Positions 6,241 to 13,660 of a stretch of 19,472 nucleotides of DNA are shown in pieces. Origin of the DNA: HGM13634 sp045537285 (GTDB taxonomy: Bacteria > Bacillota > Clostridia > TANB77 > CAG-508); assembly GCA_045537285.1 (NCBI GenBank), contig JAZSPC010000035.1:1-19472 (forward strand), written 5' to 3'. Within the stretch, counting starts at the first letter, position 1; each line of letters starts with the position of its first letter. A model generated the notes under the pieces. That model had not been told where the DNA came from, did not search any database, and was given only the letters and a program-made list of their open reading frames with translations. The position numbers and the translations under genes are program-made.

Positions 6241-6774
6241 ATGAATACTGCTAATAATAAAAGAAGAAAAGAATCGCAAGAAAAGATTGAAAAGGCTTTT
6301 ATACAATTAATACAAAATAAAGAAATTGAACAGATATCTGTTACTGATATCTGTCAAAAATGTAATTTAAATCGTTCTACTTTTTATGCTAATTACCTAG
6401 ATATATATGACTTAGCAGATAAAATTAAAGATAGAATGATTGATGACTTTTTTAACATTTACACAGATGAAAGAGAAAAAAAATATCATTCTTATAACTT
6501 TTTAAAACTTTTCTATCATATTAAAGAAAATCAGTTATTTTTCAAAACATACTTTAAGTTAAATTTTGATATAACTAATACAATGGACTATATAGATGAA
6601 AAAGAAGTTGAAACATTTATAGGTTCTCCTAAACACCTTGAATATCATATAGAATTCTTTAAAGCTGGCTTAAATGCTATTCTAAAAAAATGGTTAAATA
6701 ATGGTTGCAAAGAATCACCAGAAGAAATTGAAGAAATTTTAAAGATAGAGTATAAAAACAAAACATTATATTAA
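6241..6774 (+). CDS. TetR/AcrR-family transcriptional regulator
   Basis: The 177-residue product has an N-terminal TetR helix-turn-helix (about 10-56) with ISVTDICQKCNLNRSTFYANYLDIYDLADKI, the classic TetR sequence including the STFYxxY recognition helix. The C-terminal ligand or dimer domain (about 60-177) is helical and divergent, similar to the C-terminal domain common in Firmicute regulators of this type. GGAGG stands 4 nt before the ATG. The gene diverges from the three-gene membrane operon, and two matching CCAACA-nn-TGTTGG palindromes flank the overlapping promoters, so it most likely represses both itself and that operon. The inducer is unknown. Confidence 0.9.
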   Translation: MNTANNKRRKESQEKIEKAFIQLIQNKEIEQISVTDICQKCNLNRSTFYANYLDIYDLADKIKDRMIDDFFNIYTDEREKKYHSYNFLKLFYHIKENQLFFKTYFKLNFDITNTMDYIDEKEVETFIGSPKHLEYHIEFFKAGLNAILKKWLNNGCKESPEEIEEILKIEYKNKTLY

Positions 6775-6775
6775 A

Positions 6776-6807
6776 AAAATGAAGTAATTTATATATTACT
6801 TCATTTT
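6776..6807. terminator. Bidirectional terminator between tetR and the DUF362 gene
   Basis: AAAATGAAGTAAT and ATTACTTCATTTT form a perfect 13-bp stem with a 6-nt loop. It lies directly after the tetR stop and 9 nt from the stop of the converging DUF362 gene. The A-rich and T-rich arms provide a U tract in both directions. Confidence 0.92.
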
Positions 6808-6816
6808 AATATTCAT

Positions 6817-7698
6817 TTAATCAATATTTACTAATTCATAATTAGTTGTTCCAATTCCAAGTTCTTCTGCATGTTGTATTGTTCTAATTCCATGCATTTT
6901 TTCAATTCTTGCAATTAATCTTTCTTTTCCTTTATCTTCTGAGTTATATACTAAATCTAGACTTGCTTTATCACATGCCACCGGGTCAATAGATGCTGTA
7001 ATTCCTATATCCGCCATACAAGGTGCTTCTGGATTATTGTTGCAATCGCAATCAATAGAAAGATTATTTATTACATTAATATATACAATATTCCCATTCA
7101 TGTAACTAACAACTGATTCATCTGCTTCTGCCATAGATTCTAAGAAATGATCTTGTTCTGCCCAATTGCTTCTCATTTCAATTGTATCTTTTGTTACTCC
7201 GGCTGTATGAATCCACGCTTTACCGTTTGCAGAAGCAACTCCTATTGACATATTTTTTAGAGCTCCGCCAAAGCCACCCATTTGATGTCCTTTAAAGTGA
7301 GATAACATTAACATCGAATCATAATTTTCTATATTTTTTCCTACATAGTTTTCTTTTAAATGTATTCCATTTTTTACAGGTATTGCAATATCTCCATCTT
7401 CATCCATAATATTTACTTTTGCTATATCCATAAAACCATGTTCTTTAATAGCTTTATAATGTTCTTCTGTTGTATTTCTTCTACCCGCATATGCTGTATT
7501 ACATTCAACTATTGTTCCATTTAATTTATTTACTAAATCTTTTATTAAATTTGGACTTAAAAAGTTATGCCCACCTGGTTCTCCTGTTGATATTTTTACT
7601 GCTATATTGCCACTTAATTGTTTTTCTAATTTTTCATAAATTTTAACTAAACTTTCAGGAGTAATCTCCTTTGTAAAATATACTTTTGATTTTTCCAT
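6817..7698 (-). CDS. DUF362 domain-containing protein
   Basis: The 293-residue product matches the DUF362 pattern: KVYFTKEI at the start, VAVKISTGEPGGHNFLSP-like substrate loop (about 31-50), MLMLSHFKGHQMGGFGGALKNMSIG (about 129-153) and a C-terminal DIGITASIDPVACDKASLDLV segment (about 230-250). A CDC-x7-C cysteine cluster (C217, C219, C227) precedes DIGI and could bind metal. Many relatives carry an additional ferredoxin-like 4Fe-4S module, which is absent here. The biochemical role of the family is poorly defined. AGGAGG precedes the ATG. It is monocistronic, divergent from tspO. Confidence 0.9.
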   Translation of the reverse strand: MEKSKVYFTKEITPESLVKIYEKLEKQLSGNIAVKISTGEPGGHNFLSPNLIKDLVNKLNGTIVECNTAYAGRRNTTEEHYKAIKEHGFMDIAKVNIMDEDGDIAIPVKNGIHLKENYVGKNIENYDSMLMLSHFKGHQMGGFGGALKNMSIGVASANGKAWIHTAGVTKDTIEMRSNWAEQDHFLESMAEADESVVSYMNGNIVYINVINNLSIDCDCNNNPEAPCMADIGITASIDPVACDKASLDLVYNSEDKGKERLIARIEKMHGIRTIQHAEELGIGTTNYELVNID

Positions 7699-7723
7699 AT
7701 ATTTTTACCTCCTAATTTCTTAT

Positions 7724-7753
7724 ATTATATAAGTTAGTCTATGTTTAAAGCAA
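7724..7753 (-). promoter_or_regulatory. Promoter of the DUF362 gene
   Basis: On the minus strand TTGCTT and TATAAT are 18 nt apart, and the -10 is about 26 nt upstream of the ATG. I could not pick a convincing promoter for tspO in the rest of this 121-nt intergenic region. Confidence 0.6.
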
Positions 7754-7819
7754 GTATTTTATAAAAAAATTGTATATTTATATAGCACATTAAATACAAT
7801 TTACCAGGAGGTTTTACAT

Positions 7820-8278
7820 ATGTCTAATTTTAAAATTTATTTAAAATCTATTCTTATTCCAGTTATTGTTGGAACAGTTGTTGGTCTTATCACTTCTGGC
7901 TCTATGGAGTATAACTCGCTAATTCAGCCACCTTTTGCCCCACCTGCTATACTTTTCCCTATTGTATGGTCTATTCTTTATATTCTAATGGGAGTATCTT
8001 ATGGAATATTAGAAAGTAATTCACTTGTTGATTCAAGTATTAATTCAATTTACTATGGCCAACTATTTGTAAATGCTTTATGGTCTTTCTTTTTCTTTAT
8101 TTTCGAATGGAGACTTTTTGCATTTTTATGGATTTTACTATTACTTGCATTGGTTATAGTTATGATTGTTAGATTTTACAACAAAAACAAGGTAGCAGGA
8201 CTATTACAATTACCATATCTTGCTTGGGTTACATTTGCAAGTTATTTAAATCTTGCTATATACCTTTTAAATAGATAA
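7820..8278 (+). CDS. tspO: TspO/MBR-family membrane protein
   Basis: TspO proteins are five-helix membrane proteins that bind porphyrins and related ligands and are linked to tetrapyrrole and oxidative-stress responses. The 152-residue product has the family loop PPFAPPAILFPIVWSILYILMGVSYG (about 37-62), the GQLFVNALWSFFFF helix (80-93) and the C-terminal LLQLPYLAWVTFASYLNLAIYLLN signature (128-151). Length is typical. GGAGG is 8 nt before the ATG. It is transcribed alone and is followed by a hairpin. No haem or cobalamin gene is near, so the ligand cannot be inferred from context. Confidence 0.95.
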   Translation: MSNFKIYLKSILIPVIVGTVVGLITSGSMEYNSLIQPPFAPPAILFPIVWSILYILMGVSYGILESNSLVDSSINSIYYGQLFVNALWSFFFFIFEWRLFAFLWILLLLALVIVMIVRFYNKNKVAGLLQLPYLAWVTFASYLNLAIYLLNR

Positions 8279-8283
8279 AAATT

Positions 8284-8305
8284 AGCGATTAGTTATCTAA
8301 TCGCT
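8284..8305. terminator. Hairpin between tspO and the converging operon
   Basis: AGCGATTAG and CTAATCGCT form a perfect 9-bp stem around a TTAT loop. The flanks give a U-rich tail mainly on the minus strand (TAATTTTTATC) and a weaker one on the plus strand, so it can end both converging units. Confidence 0.8.
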
Positions 8306-8314
8306 CTTACTATT

Positions 8315-8779
8315 TTAAATTCTTTCAACAATCTCGCTTTTTAATAGTTTATTTATAATTCTTCTTTTTATTCTACCTTCCACATCTGGAAACAATTCAA
8401 TTTTAACCATTTCCCATATTGGAACCCATCCACTAATTAATAGTATTTCTCTCCACACTTGTACATTTTTAACTTTAAAAGATAGATATATAAGTATTGA
8501 GCCCATAATTAAAAAATATATTTGTTTTATATTATTATCATGTTGTCTTTCTAAGCTTCTTTTATATTCATCTTTTAGTCCATTTATTATTAATTCTCTA
8601 CAATTTTCATTTATTACTCCACTATCTTTATTTATTATAACCTTTATTTTCTCACCTTTATCTATAAGCATAGCCTCTTTAATTAAATATTCAACAACAT
8701 CTCTACAAACTTTGCTATCATTATATTTTTCTAGCAATTCTTCTCTACTTGCTATATCAATTTTAATTTCTTTTTCCAT
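8315..8779 (-). CDS. Hypothetical protein with two C-proximal membrane helices
   Basis: The 154-residue product has a charged cytoplasmic-looking N-terminal domain (about 1-80: DIASREELLEKYND, CRDVVEYLI, KIKVIINKDSG) followed by two predicted membrane helices (about 86-103 and 108-128) and a basic tail (RIKRRIINKLLKS). I recognise no catalytic motif. AAAGGAG is 5 nt before the ATG, and it starts 13 nt after the desulfoferrodoxin stop, so the two are probably co-transcribed. Function unknown. Confidence 0.78.
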   Translation of the reverse strand: MEKEIKIDIASREELLEKYNDSKVCRDVVEYLIKEAMLIDKGEKIKVIINKDSGVINENCRELIINGLKDEYKRSLERQHDNNIKQIYFLIMGSILIYLSFKVKNVQVWREILLISGWVPIWEMVKIELFPDVEGRIKRRIINKLLKSEIVERI

Positions 8780-8792
8780 ATTTTCTCCTTTG

Positions 8793-9173
8793 TTATTCTA
8801 TTACTGTTTTCCATAAGCCATGTTTATTACAATATGCATACAATGTTGCACCTTTTATATATGGGAATCTTGTTTCTGTTGCTTGTTCTGGATATAGTCT
8901 TACTCTTGTTGTTCTATTTTCTGTTACTTGTGCTATCCACATAATATAGTGTTCTTTTTCCATTGGATGTTCTACTGCTCCAACTTTAACTACTAGTTCA
9001 TCTTCTACTTTTTCATATACTGGAACGTGTTTTTCAACTGATGCATCTGTTGTATTAGCAATCATTGCTTCCATTGGTTTACCACAACAAGTTATATGTT
9101 CCATATCTCCTTCTATTAATCCTACTATATTCCCACATATTGGACAGTTATAAAATCTTACATTTTCTTTCAT
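8793..9173 (-). CDS. dfx: Desulfoferrodoxin (two-iron superoxide reductase)
   Basis: This cytoplasmic enzyme reduces superoxide to hydrogen peroxide without making oxygen and is typical of anaerobes. The 126-residue product has both iron centres. Centre I, the desulforedoxin-like FeCys4 site, is CPICG (C10, C13) plus CCGKP (C29, C30). Centre II, the catalytic FeHis4Cys site, is EKHVPV (E47, K48, H49), EHPMEKEHYIMWI (H69, H75) and YCNKHGLW (C115, H118). All expected ligands and the catalytic Glu-Lys pair are present and length is standard. AAAGGAG precedes the ATG. It lies between a secreted nuclease gene and a hypothetical membrane protein; no rubredoxin gene, its usual electron donor, is in the window. 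Confidence 0.97.
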   Translation of the reverse strand: MKENVRFYNCPICGNIVGLIEGDMEHITCCGKPMEAMIANTTDASVEKHVPVYEKVEDELVVKVGAVEHPMEKEHYIMWIAQVTENRTTRVRLYPEQATETRFPYIKGATLYAYCNKHGLWKTVIE

Positions 9174-9244
9174 ATTAATTTCTCCTTTTAATTATTACTT
9201 TATACTAGTATATTATCATAACTTTATTTTCATTTCTACATATT

Positions 9245-9991
9245 TTAATTATTTTTTCCTGTATATTCTGGACCGGAACTTTCTCCTGTTTTATAATTAA
9301 TTTCTATACCTGGTTGAATATTGTAACAATAAACATTAAATTGTATTCCTTTCCCATTATCTTCAACTGATTTTGCTTCTATTAATACTCCTGATGCCAA
9401 TAAATTGTCTCCTTCAAATATTGGTGTAACTCTATATAAAACATGGTTATTTGTTTCTTCAACATATTCAGCTACCATATTTTCAAAAGGAAGCATTCCT
9501 TCTACATTTAAGTATCTAGTACCTGTTATTAAATTCTTTTCATTTGCATTTTCTCCACTTAATTGATATCCAATTAAATGACATCTGTTATATAAATAAT
9601 TTCCATCTATTCCTTGATATCTTACCGTATGCCATCCAGTAGGTTTTACAGAGCCAATTGTCCCTCTTTCTTCTGTTGGCATTATATCTTTTCCGATACT
9701 TGCTATTGCTACGCCACAACGACCTAAACTATCTAAACTGCTATATTTTTCATAAGAAGTTGTTGTTAAATCTGATTCATTAAAAAATGGAATATTGTTA
9801 TTTATATATACATATGGTTTTCCAATATATTCTGGAACATCTGAAAGTGATACATATTCTATATTTTCTAAACCATTATCTATATTATTATCTGGTGTTA
9901 AACCAGGTCCAATAAAACCTAATAATGATAAAATTAAAAATACTAAAATAGACTTTATTAATCCTAATGATTTTTTCCTTAAATATCTCAT
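9245..9991 (-). CDS. Membrane-anchored DNA/RNA non-specific endonuclease (EndA/DNA-entry type)
   Basis: The 248-residue product has a basic N-terminus and one hydrophobic segment (about 8-29), so it is exported or anchored with the nuclease outside. The beta-beta-alpha metal nuclease core is seen as LYNRCHLIGYQLSG (134-146) with the general-base His138 in the NRCH variant of DRGH, followed by NLITGTRYLN (153-162) and the HVLYRVTPIFEGDNLLASGV segment. Family members such as pneumococcal EndA degrade DNA at the surface, for nutrition or competence. The ATG at 9991 was chosen because GGGGGAG is 6 nt upstream; the GTG at 10006 is inside that site. Confidence 0.9.
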   Translation of the reverse strand: MRYLRKKSLGLIKSILVFLILSLLGFIGPGLTPDNNIDNGLENIEYVSLSDVPEYIGKPYVYINNNIPFFNESDLTTTSYEKYSSLDSLGRCGVAIASIGKDIMPTEERGTIGSVKPTGWHTVRYQGIDGNYLYNRCHLIGYQLSGENANEKNLITGTRYLNVEGMLPFENMVAEYVEETNNHVLYRVTPIFEGDNLLASGVLIEAKSVEDNGKGIQFNVYCYNIQPGIEINYKTGESSGPEYTGKNN

Positions 9992-10018
9992 TACTTTCTC
10001 CCCCACGTTTTCATGGAT

Positions 10019-10049
10019 ATTATATCATATATTATTTAATATCTATCAA
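10019..10049 (-). promoter_or_regulatory. Candidate promoter of the nuclease gene
   Basis: An extended -10 TGATATAAT on the minus strand with TTGATA 19 nt upstream. It overlaps the 3' end of the preceding gene, and there is no terminator between them, so the nuclease may be read both from here and by read-through. Confidence 0.45.
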
Positions 10050-10421
10050 AGTTTCATAAAATTTATCAGTTAATTCTTCTTCCCATATATATGTACCATC
10101 TTTATATCTTAAAATATAGTCGTTTGATATTACATTTTTTAAATCTTCTGGAATATTAGTTTCTTCAAAGATTATATTAGTTTTCATATTTTGTAGAAAA
10201 GCTCCTTTTGAGCTTAAATCTATAACTTGATATAGTTCTCCTTGTTCTCTAAAATAATCTAATTTTTCTTCTTGGTTGTTTTGTTTTTCTCTTCTAATAT
10301 CAACTTTTTCAAGAAAATCTTCTAAATGTTCTGTTAATTCATTTATAAAATTATCTGCGAATTTTCTCACCTCCGTTCCTCGAAAATTGATTTCTAAATC
10401 CTTAAAAAAATCAATGTTCAA
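10032..10421 (-). CDS. Hypothetical protein, probable TTG start
   Basis: The 129-residue product is soluble, acidic-basic mixed and mostly helical at the N-terminus (FADNFINELTEHLEDFLEKVD), with a central LSSKGAFLQN segment and a C-terminal ILRYKDGTYIWEEELTDKFYETL. I recognise no family with a known function. No ATG is available: the frame opens at TTG 11 nt after GGAG, and a TGA lies in frame just upstream. An additional strong-looking GGAGGTGAG occurs inside the gene near codons 15-19 but has no usable start codon behind it. A TTGAAA-17-TATAAT promoter and a small leader hairpin precede the gene. Confidence 0.7.
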   Translation of the reverse strand: MNIDFFKDLEINFRGTEVRKFADNFINELTEHLEDFLEKVDIRREKQNNQEEKLDYFREQGELYQVIDLSSKGAFLQNMKTNIIFEETNIPEDLKNVISNDYILRYKDGTYIWEEELTDKFYETLIDIK

Positions 10422-10463
10422 TAAACATCACTCTCCTATTAAATATTTTATTGTTTGGAAAAT

Positions 10464-10483
10464 CTACTATTGATTTATAGTAG
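10464..10483 (-). other. Hairpin in the leader of the hypothetical gene
   Basis: CTACTAT and ATAGTAG form a 7-bp stem with a 6-nt loop, about 20 nt downstream of the -10. No U tract follows directly, so it is not a clear terminator; it may stabilise the leader. Confidence 0.5.
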
Positions 10484-10502
10484 AAAGATTAAAAGTATTG
10501 TA

Positions 10503-10531
10503 ATTATATTATATGATTTTTTAAATTTCAA
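10503..10531 (-). promoter_or_regulatory. Sigma-A promoter of the hypothetical gene at 10421
   Basis: On the minus strand TTGAAA (10526-10531) and TATAAT (10503-10508) are exactly 17 nt apart. The transcript would have a leader of about 75 nt. Confidence 0.8.
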
Positions 10532-10555
10532 TGTAAAAATGTAAATTTTTAACAA

Positions 10556-10572
10556 AATTATCTAAGATAATT
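10556..10572. repeat. 17-bp AT-rich palindrome
   Basis: AATTATCT, a central A, then AGATAATT: a perfect inverted repeat. It abuts the 32-bp palindrome at 10574 and is 25 bp upstream of the -35 of the gene starting at 10421. Confidence 0.8.
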
Positions 10573-10573
10573 C

Positions 10574-10605
10574 TGAACTTCTTGTCGGCGCCGACAAGAT
10601 GTTCA
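10574..10605. repeat. 32-bp GC-rich palindrome of unknown role
   Basis: The core CTTGTCGGCGCCGACAAG (10581-10598) is a perfect palindrome. With TGAAC and GTTCA at its ends the symmetry extends to 32 bp with a single mismatched pair (10579/10600). Its core is far richer in GC than anything around it. No U tract follows on either strand, so it is not a typical terminator; an operator or structural site is more likely. Confidence 0.85.
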
Positions 10606-10639
10606 AGCACACTAATAATGCTACTTCACCTTTTATAAT

Positions 10640-10673
10640 AAAAAGACTAGTTATATTTCAAACTAATCTTTTT
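10640..10673. terminator. Terminator of the EcsC-family gene
   Basis: AAAAAGACTAGTT and AACTAATCTTTTT form a 13-bp stem with one wobble pair and an 8-nt loop, starting 5 nt after the EcsC gene stop. T runs exist on both strands, but the only gene it clearly serves is the minus-strand one. Confidence 0.85.
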
Positions 10674-10678
10674 ATCTT

Positions 10679-11620
10679 TTATTCAACTTCTTGAATCTCA
10701 AATTCAACATTGTCTATAATAATGTTTTCTTCTTCTGTTTCTATATGATTTGGATTACTTAATAAAGTATCTTGTAATGATTCTTTTAATTTATCACAAC
10801 ATGGTTTAAATGACACATATGTTATACTTCCACCTACAACACCACCAATAAATGGAATCGATTTTTGAACCATTCCTGTTAACATTTTCTTTGTCATCTT
10901 TACACCAAACCATTTAGCTATATTTTTTACTATTGGATATAAAGTACCTTTTGTAAGTGCTGTACTCATTATTTTTTTACTTACACCATTTGCAAGTCCT
11001 TTTGCCATAGCTTTTATTGCATTATTAGCACCTGCAACACCATACATTACACCAAAACAGATTATAAGAATATTTAATGTTTCAGAATCAAAAGTTTGCT
11101 CTTTTTCTTCTACATCAATTTCTGGAAATCCGTATAAATACATGAGTTTTTGTGTAGCTCTTAACATATATCCATAGTATTGAATTATATCTGCTGGAAG
11201 TGTAGCAACCATACTTACACCACCAGGTGCTCCTAATGCTGCTGATATTCCAGTTACACAATTTCTTTCATATTTAATAACATTGTCTGCAATTAAATTT
11301 ATTTCTTCAACAGTTATTCCAGCCTTTGCTGGTGTTGTTTCAACGGCTTTTTCAATTACTTCTTCTGGATATTTCTTCATTAATTCTTTTCTTAGAAATT
11401 CACTTCTAGCTATTCTTATTCCTGGTGTTTTTAACCCCAGAATAATAACATCTTCAATATCTACATGTCCATCACCATTCGCATCCATTGTTTCTACAAC
11501 TTTATCTTTGGATTTAGTAACTATTTGTTTGGTTTTATCAGAAATATCCATAGTAAGTTTCTTAGCATCTTTTGCAAGACTTCCTACCTTTTCTCCTATT
11601 TTTTCTTTGTCTAGTTTCAT
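10679..11620 (-). CDS. EcsC-family protein with an N-terminal EF-hand loop
   Basis: The 313-residue product begins with a lysine-rich helix (about 1-44). A canonical calcium-binding EF-hand loop follows: DANGDGHVDIED at 46-57, with ligands D46, N48, D50, D54 and D57. The rest matches the EcsC pattern: a helical region, GISAALGAPGGVSMVATLPADIIQYYGYMLRATQKLMYLYGFP (about 122-164), a glycine-rich hydrophobic segment and a second one with SIPFIGGVVGGSITYVSF. The family is membrane-associated with no settled biochemical role. Position 12 of the loop is Asp rather than the usual Glu, which often lowers affinity or favours magnesium. AGGGG precedes the ATG. It is monocistronic, with terminators on both sides. 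Confidence 0.88.
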   Translation of the reverse strand: MKLDKEKIGEKVGSLAKDAKKLTMDISDKTKQIVTKSKDKVVETMDANGDGHVDIEDVIILGLKTPGIRIARSEFLRKELMKKYPEEVIEKAVETTPAKAGITVEEINLIADNVIKYERNCVTGISAALGAPGGVSMVATLPADIIQYYGYMLRATQKLMYLYGFPEIDVEEKEQTFDSETLNILIICFGVMYGVAGANNAIKAMAKGLANGVSKKIMSTALTKGTLYPIVKNIAKWFGVKMTKKMLTGMVQKSIPFIGGVVGGSITYVSFKPCCDKLKESLQDTLLSNPNHIETEEENIIIDNVEFEIQEVE

Positions 11621-11722
11621 TAACTAATTCCCCTCTTTCTTTTATATACTCTTTATAGTCTTTGTAATTTTTGCGAGTTTTATCTATAATATAATTTTTA
11701 CTATGGAATTATATTAACACAA

Positions 11723-11753
11723 AAGCAAGTAATTATCAACTAATTACCTGCTT
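11723..11753 (-). terminator. Terminator of the GntR-ABC operon
   Basis: On the minus strand AAGCAGGTAATTA and TAATTACTTGCTT pair over 13 positions with one G-U, loop 5 nt, followed by TTTTG. It lies 17 nt after the permease stop. Confidence 0.88.
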
Positions 11754-11770
11754 ATATATATTAATATTTA

Positions 11771-12562
11771 CTATTCTACATTAACACCTTTATTTAATTC
11801 TCTTTTACCAAAGAAATATAACAAAATTATATAAAGAGCATATATTCCTATTCCAACATACATAACACTCTTAATTGCTTCTATATTCACCATTTCTGTT
11901 GTATTAAGTAGATTCATAACATCTGGATTAAATAAACCATAAACTGCAATTAAACCTAATGTTAATGCTTGTAATACAAAGTATAGTATAAATCCAATTA
12001 TAATACTTCTTGCCATTCTATTCTTGTTTGATTTATGTCCTAATATTATCCCAACATATCCAATTAATAGTCCATATACTATTTCTAAAAATATTACTAT
12101 TGCAACTAATAACAATAAATTTAGAACTGTTGTGTTATATGTTGAAGCAGCTATTTCTAACAACCCTTTTAACGCTTCCATGTTAGCTTCTGAATAATAG
12201 CAGATAAATAAACAAATAATTATTACAACCATTGCTGTAAATATAGATATAAATCCCGCTATCACTTTTGAATCAAATATTTCTTGTTTTTTAACTGGCA
12301 ATGTATGTGTAAGATATGATTCATCTTTATATATATTTCTAACAAATCTTGCCCATAATCTCATTAGTGTGTTTATTAAACTACTTACCATCATACTTAT
12401 TGCAGTTCCAAATGCTATTTGTGCTACTATATTAAAAACTAACGAATTTTCTATTGTACTAAAAGCTCTACCTATTACTGAAAAGATAAAAGCTAAACAG
12501 TAGAATATTATAATTAATTTATATACCCATTTTAAATCATATTTTAATAATTTACCTAACAT
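11771..12562 (-). CDS. ABC transporter permease (ABC-2 type)
   Basis: The 263-residue product has six predicted membrane helices (about 15-35, 43-66, 100-124, 146-170, 187-212, 233-253) and an amphipathic DESYLTHTLPVKKQEIFDSKVIAG segment before helix 3. That segment, with LTHTLPV, is typical of permeases that pair with YtrB-like ATPases in Firmicutes. The start overlaps the ATPase gene by 7 bases, which indicates coupled translation and a stoichiometric complex. Transported substrate is unknown; relatives are linked to peptide antibiotic or cell-envelope stress responses. Confidence 0.88.
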   Translation of the reverse strand: MLGKLLKYDLKWVYKLIIIFYCLAFIFSVIGRAFSTIENSLVFNIVAQIAFGTAISMMVSSLINTLMRLWARFVRNIYKDESYLTHTLPVKKQEIFDSKVIAGFISIFTAMVVIIICLFICYYSEANMEALKGLLEIAASTYNTTVLNLLLLVAIVIFLEIVYGLLIGYVGIILGHKSNKNRMARSIIIGFILYFVLQALTLGLIAVYGLFNPDVMNLLNTTEMVNIEAIKSVMYVGIGIYALYIILLYFFGKRELNKGVNVE

Positions 12563-13251
12563 TTAAAATACCTCCTAAATATTTCATCTATTGACGCATT
12601 CTCTTTATTTCTTAATTCATCTGCTGATGATATTAAAACAATTTCTCCTTTATCAATAAAGATTACTTCATCTAATATTCTTTCGATATCTGCAATTAAA
12701 TGTGTTGAGATAATAACACTTGCACCTTCACAAAAATTAGAAAGTATTGTATCTAATATATAATCTCTTGTTGCAGGGTCTACTCCACCTAATGGTTCGT
12801 CTAAAATATATAATTCCGCATTTCTACTCATAACTAAAATTAATTGAAGTTTTTCTTGCATACCTTTTGACATCTTAGATATCTTGCTATTCATATCTAA
12901 ATCTAAATCTTTTAATAATTTAACTGCTTTTTTTGAATCAAAGTTTGTATAAAATTCTTCAAAATATTTTATAGCATCTTTTACACTCATTTCTCTATCT
13001 AAATAAGTTCTTTCTGGAAGATATGCTATTATATCTTTTGATTCAACTCCTGGCTTTTGACCTTTTATTAATACTTCTCCACTTGTTGGTGTTAATAAAT
13101 CATTTATTAACTTTATTAAAGTAGTTTTACCTGTTCCATTTTTACCTAAAAGTCCAATTATTTTTCCTTTTGGAATTTTTAAATCAACATCTTTTAGAGC
13201 TTGCTTTTCATCATAACTTTTACAAAGCTTTTTGCATTCTACTAATTCCAT
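12556..13251 (-). CDS. ABC transporter ATP-binding protein (YtrB-like)
   Basis: The 231-residue product has Walker A GKNGTGKTT (36-44), an ABC signature in the divergent form MSKGMQEKLQL (127-137), Walker B LYILDEPLGGVD (147-158) and the switch histidine H184 in ISTHLIADIE. The MSKGM signature and the short length are shared with ATPases of GntR-linked exporters. It starts at an ATG overlapping the GntR stop (TAATG), 9 nt after GGAGG, and overlaps the permease at its end. The three genes thus form one tightly coupled unit. Confidence 0.95.
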   Translation of the reverse strand: MELVECKKLCKSYDEKQALKDVDLKIPKGKIIGLLGKNGTGKTTLIKLINDLLTPTSGEVLIKGQKPGVESKDIIAYLPERTYLDREMSVKDAIKYFEEFYTNFDSKKAVKLLKDLDLDMNSKISKMSKGMQEKLQLILVMSRNAELYILDEPLGGVDPATRDYILDTILSNFCEGASVIISTHLIADIERILDEVIFIDKGEIVLISSADELRNKENASIDEIFRRYFKC

Positions 13252-13616
13252 TATTTGTTACCTCCTAATTCTTGCAAGTATTTAAGTGCTTTATTGTAGG
13301 TTATACCGATATTTTTCATATCATTCAAATAATTATTAACTTTTTCTTTTGCCAACTCATTTTTAATTTTTTCAATTAATTCTACGTTTTCAGTTACAAA
13401 CTTCCCATTTGTTCTTTCTGTATAAACTAAACCTTCATCTTCTAACTCTGCTAATGCTTTTTGCATTGTATTAGGATTAACCCTTGCTGTAATTGCTAGC
13501 TCTCTTACAGAAGGTAATCTTTCGTCTGATTTAAGTCTTCCAGAAATTATTTCAAGTCTAATTTTCTCTACTAATTGAACATAAATTGGTCTTTCATTAT
13601 CAAAAATATAATCCAC
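13251..13616 (-). CDS. GntR-family regulator, YtrA type
   Basis: The 121-residue product has the winged helix-turn-helix of GntR proteins (RPIYVQLVEKIRLEIISGRL, then ERLPSVRELAITARVNPNTMQKALAELEDEGLVYTERTNGKFV) and the short helical C-terminal tail of the YtrA subfamily, with no ligand-binding domain. The GTG at 13616 was chosen because AAAGGAG lies 6 nt upstream. The longer frame starting at ATG 13658 would run through the palindromic operator and overlap the promoter -10. It represses its own operon, with the adjacent ABC ATPase and permease as targets. Confidence 0.9.
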   Translation of the reverse strand: MDYIFDNERPIYVQLVEKIRLEIISGRLKSDERLPSVRELAITARVNPNTMQKALAELEDEGLVYTERTNGKFVTENVELIEKIKNELAKEKVNNYLNDMKNIGITYNKALKYLQELGGNK

Positions 13617-13634
13617 TTTTTTCTCCTTTTTCCT

Positions 13635-13660
13635 CATTGTATTACTTGCATAATACAATG
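13635..13660. promoter_or_regulatory. Operator for the YtrA-like GntR regulator
   Basis: CATTGTATTA and TAATACAATG are perfect 10-bp arms around a 6-bp centre. The site covers the promoter from the -10 downstream into the start of the transcript, ideal for blocking initiation. Position and size fit autoregulation by the first gene of the operon. Confidence 0.85.

Noticed and set aside
10575..10604. LexA/SOS box from GAAC and GTTC
   Set aside because: The two half sites are 22 nt apart and belong to a much longer symmetric element; the Gram-positive SOS box needs 4 nt between them.
10422..10678. Small non-coding RNA in the palindrome-rich intergenic region
   Set aside because: Several hairpins are present and one could end a plus-strand RNA, but I found no convincing plus-strand promoter.
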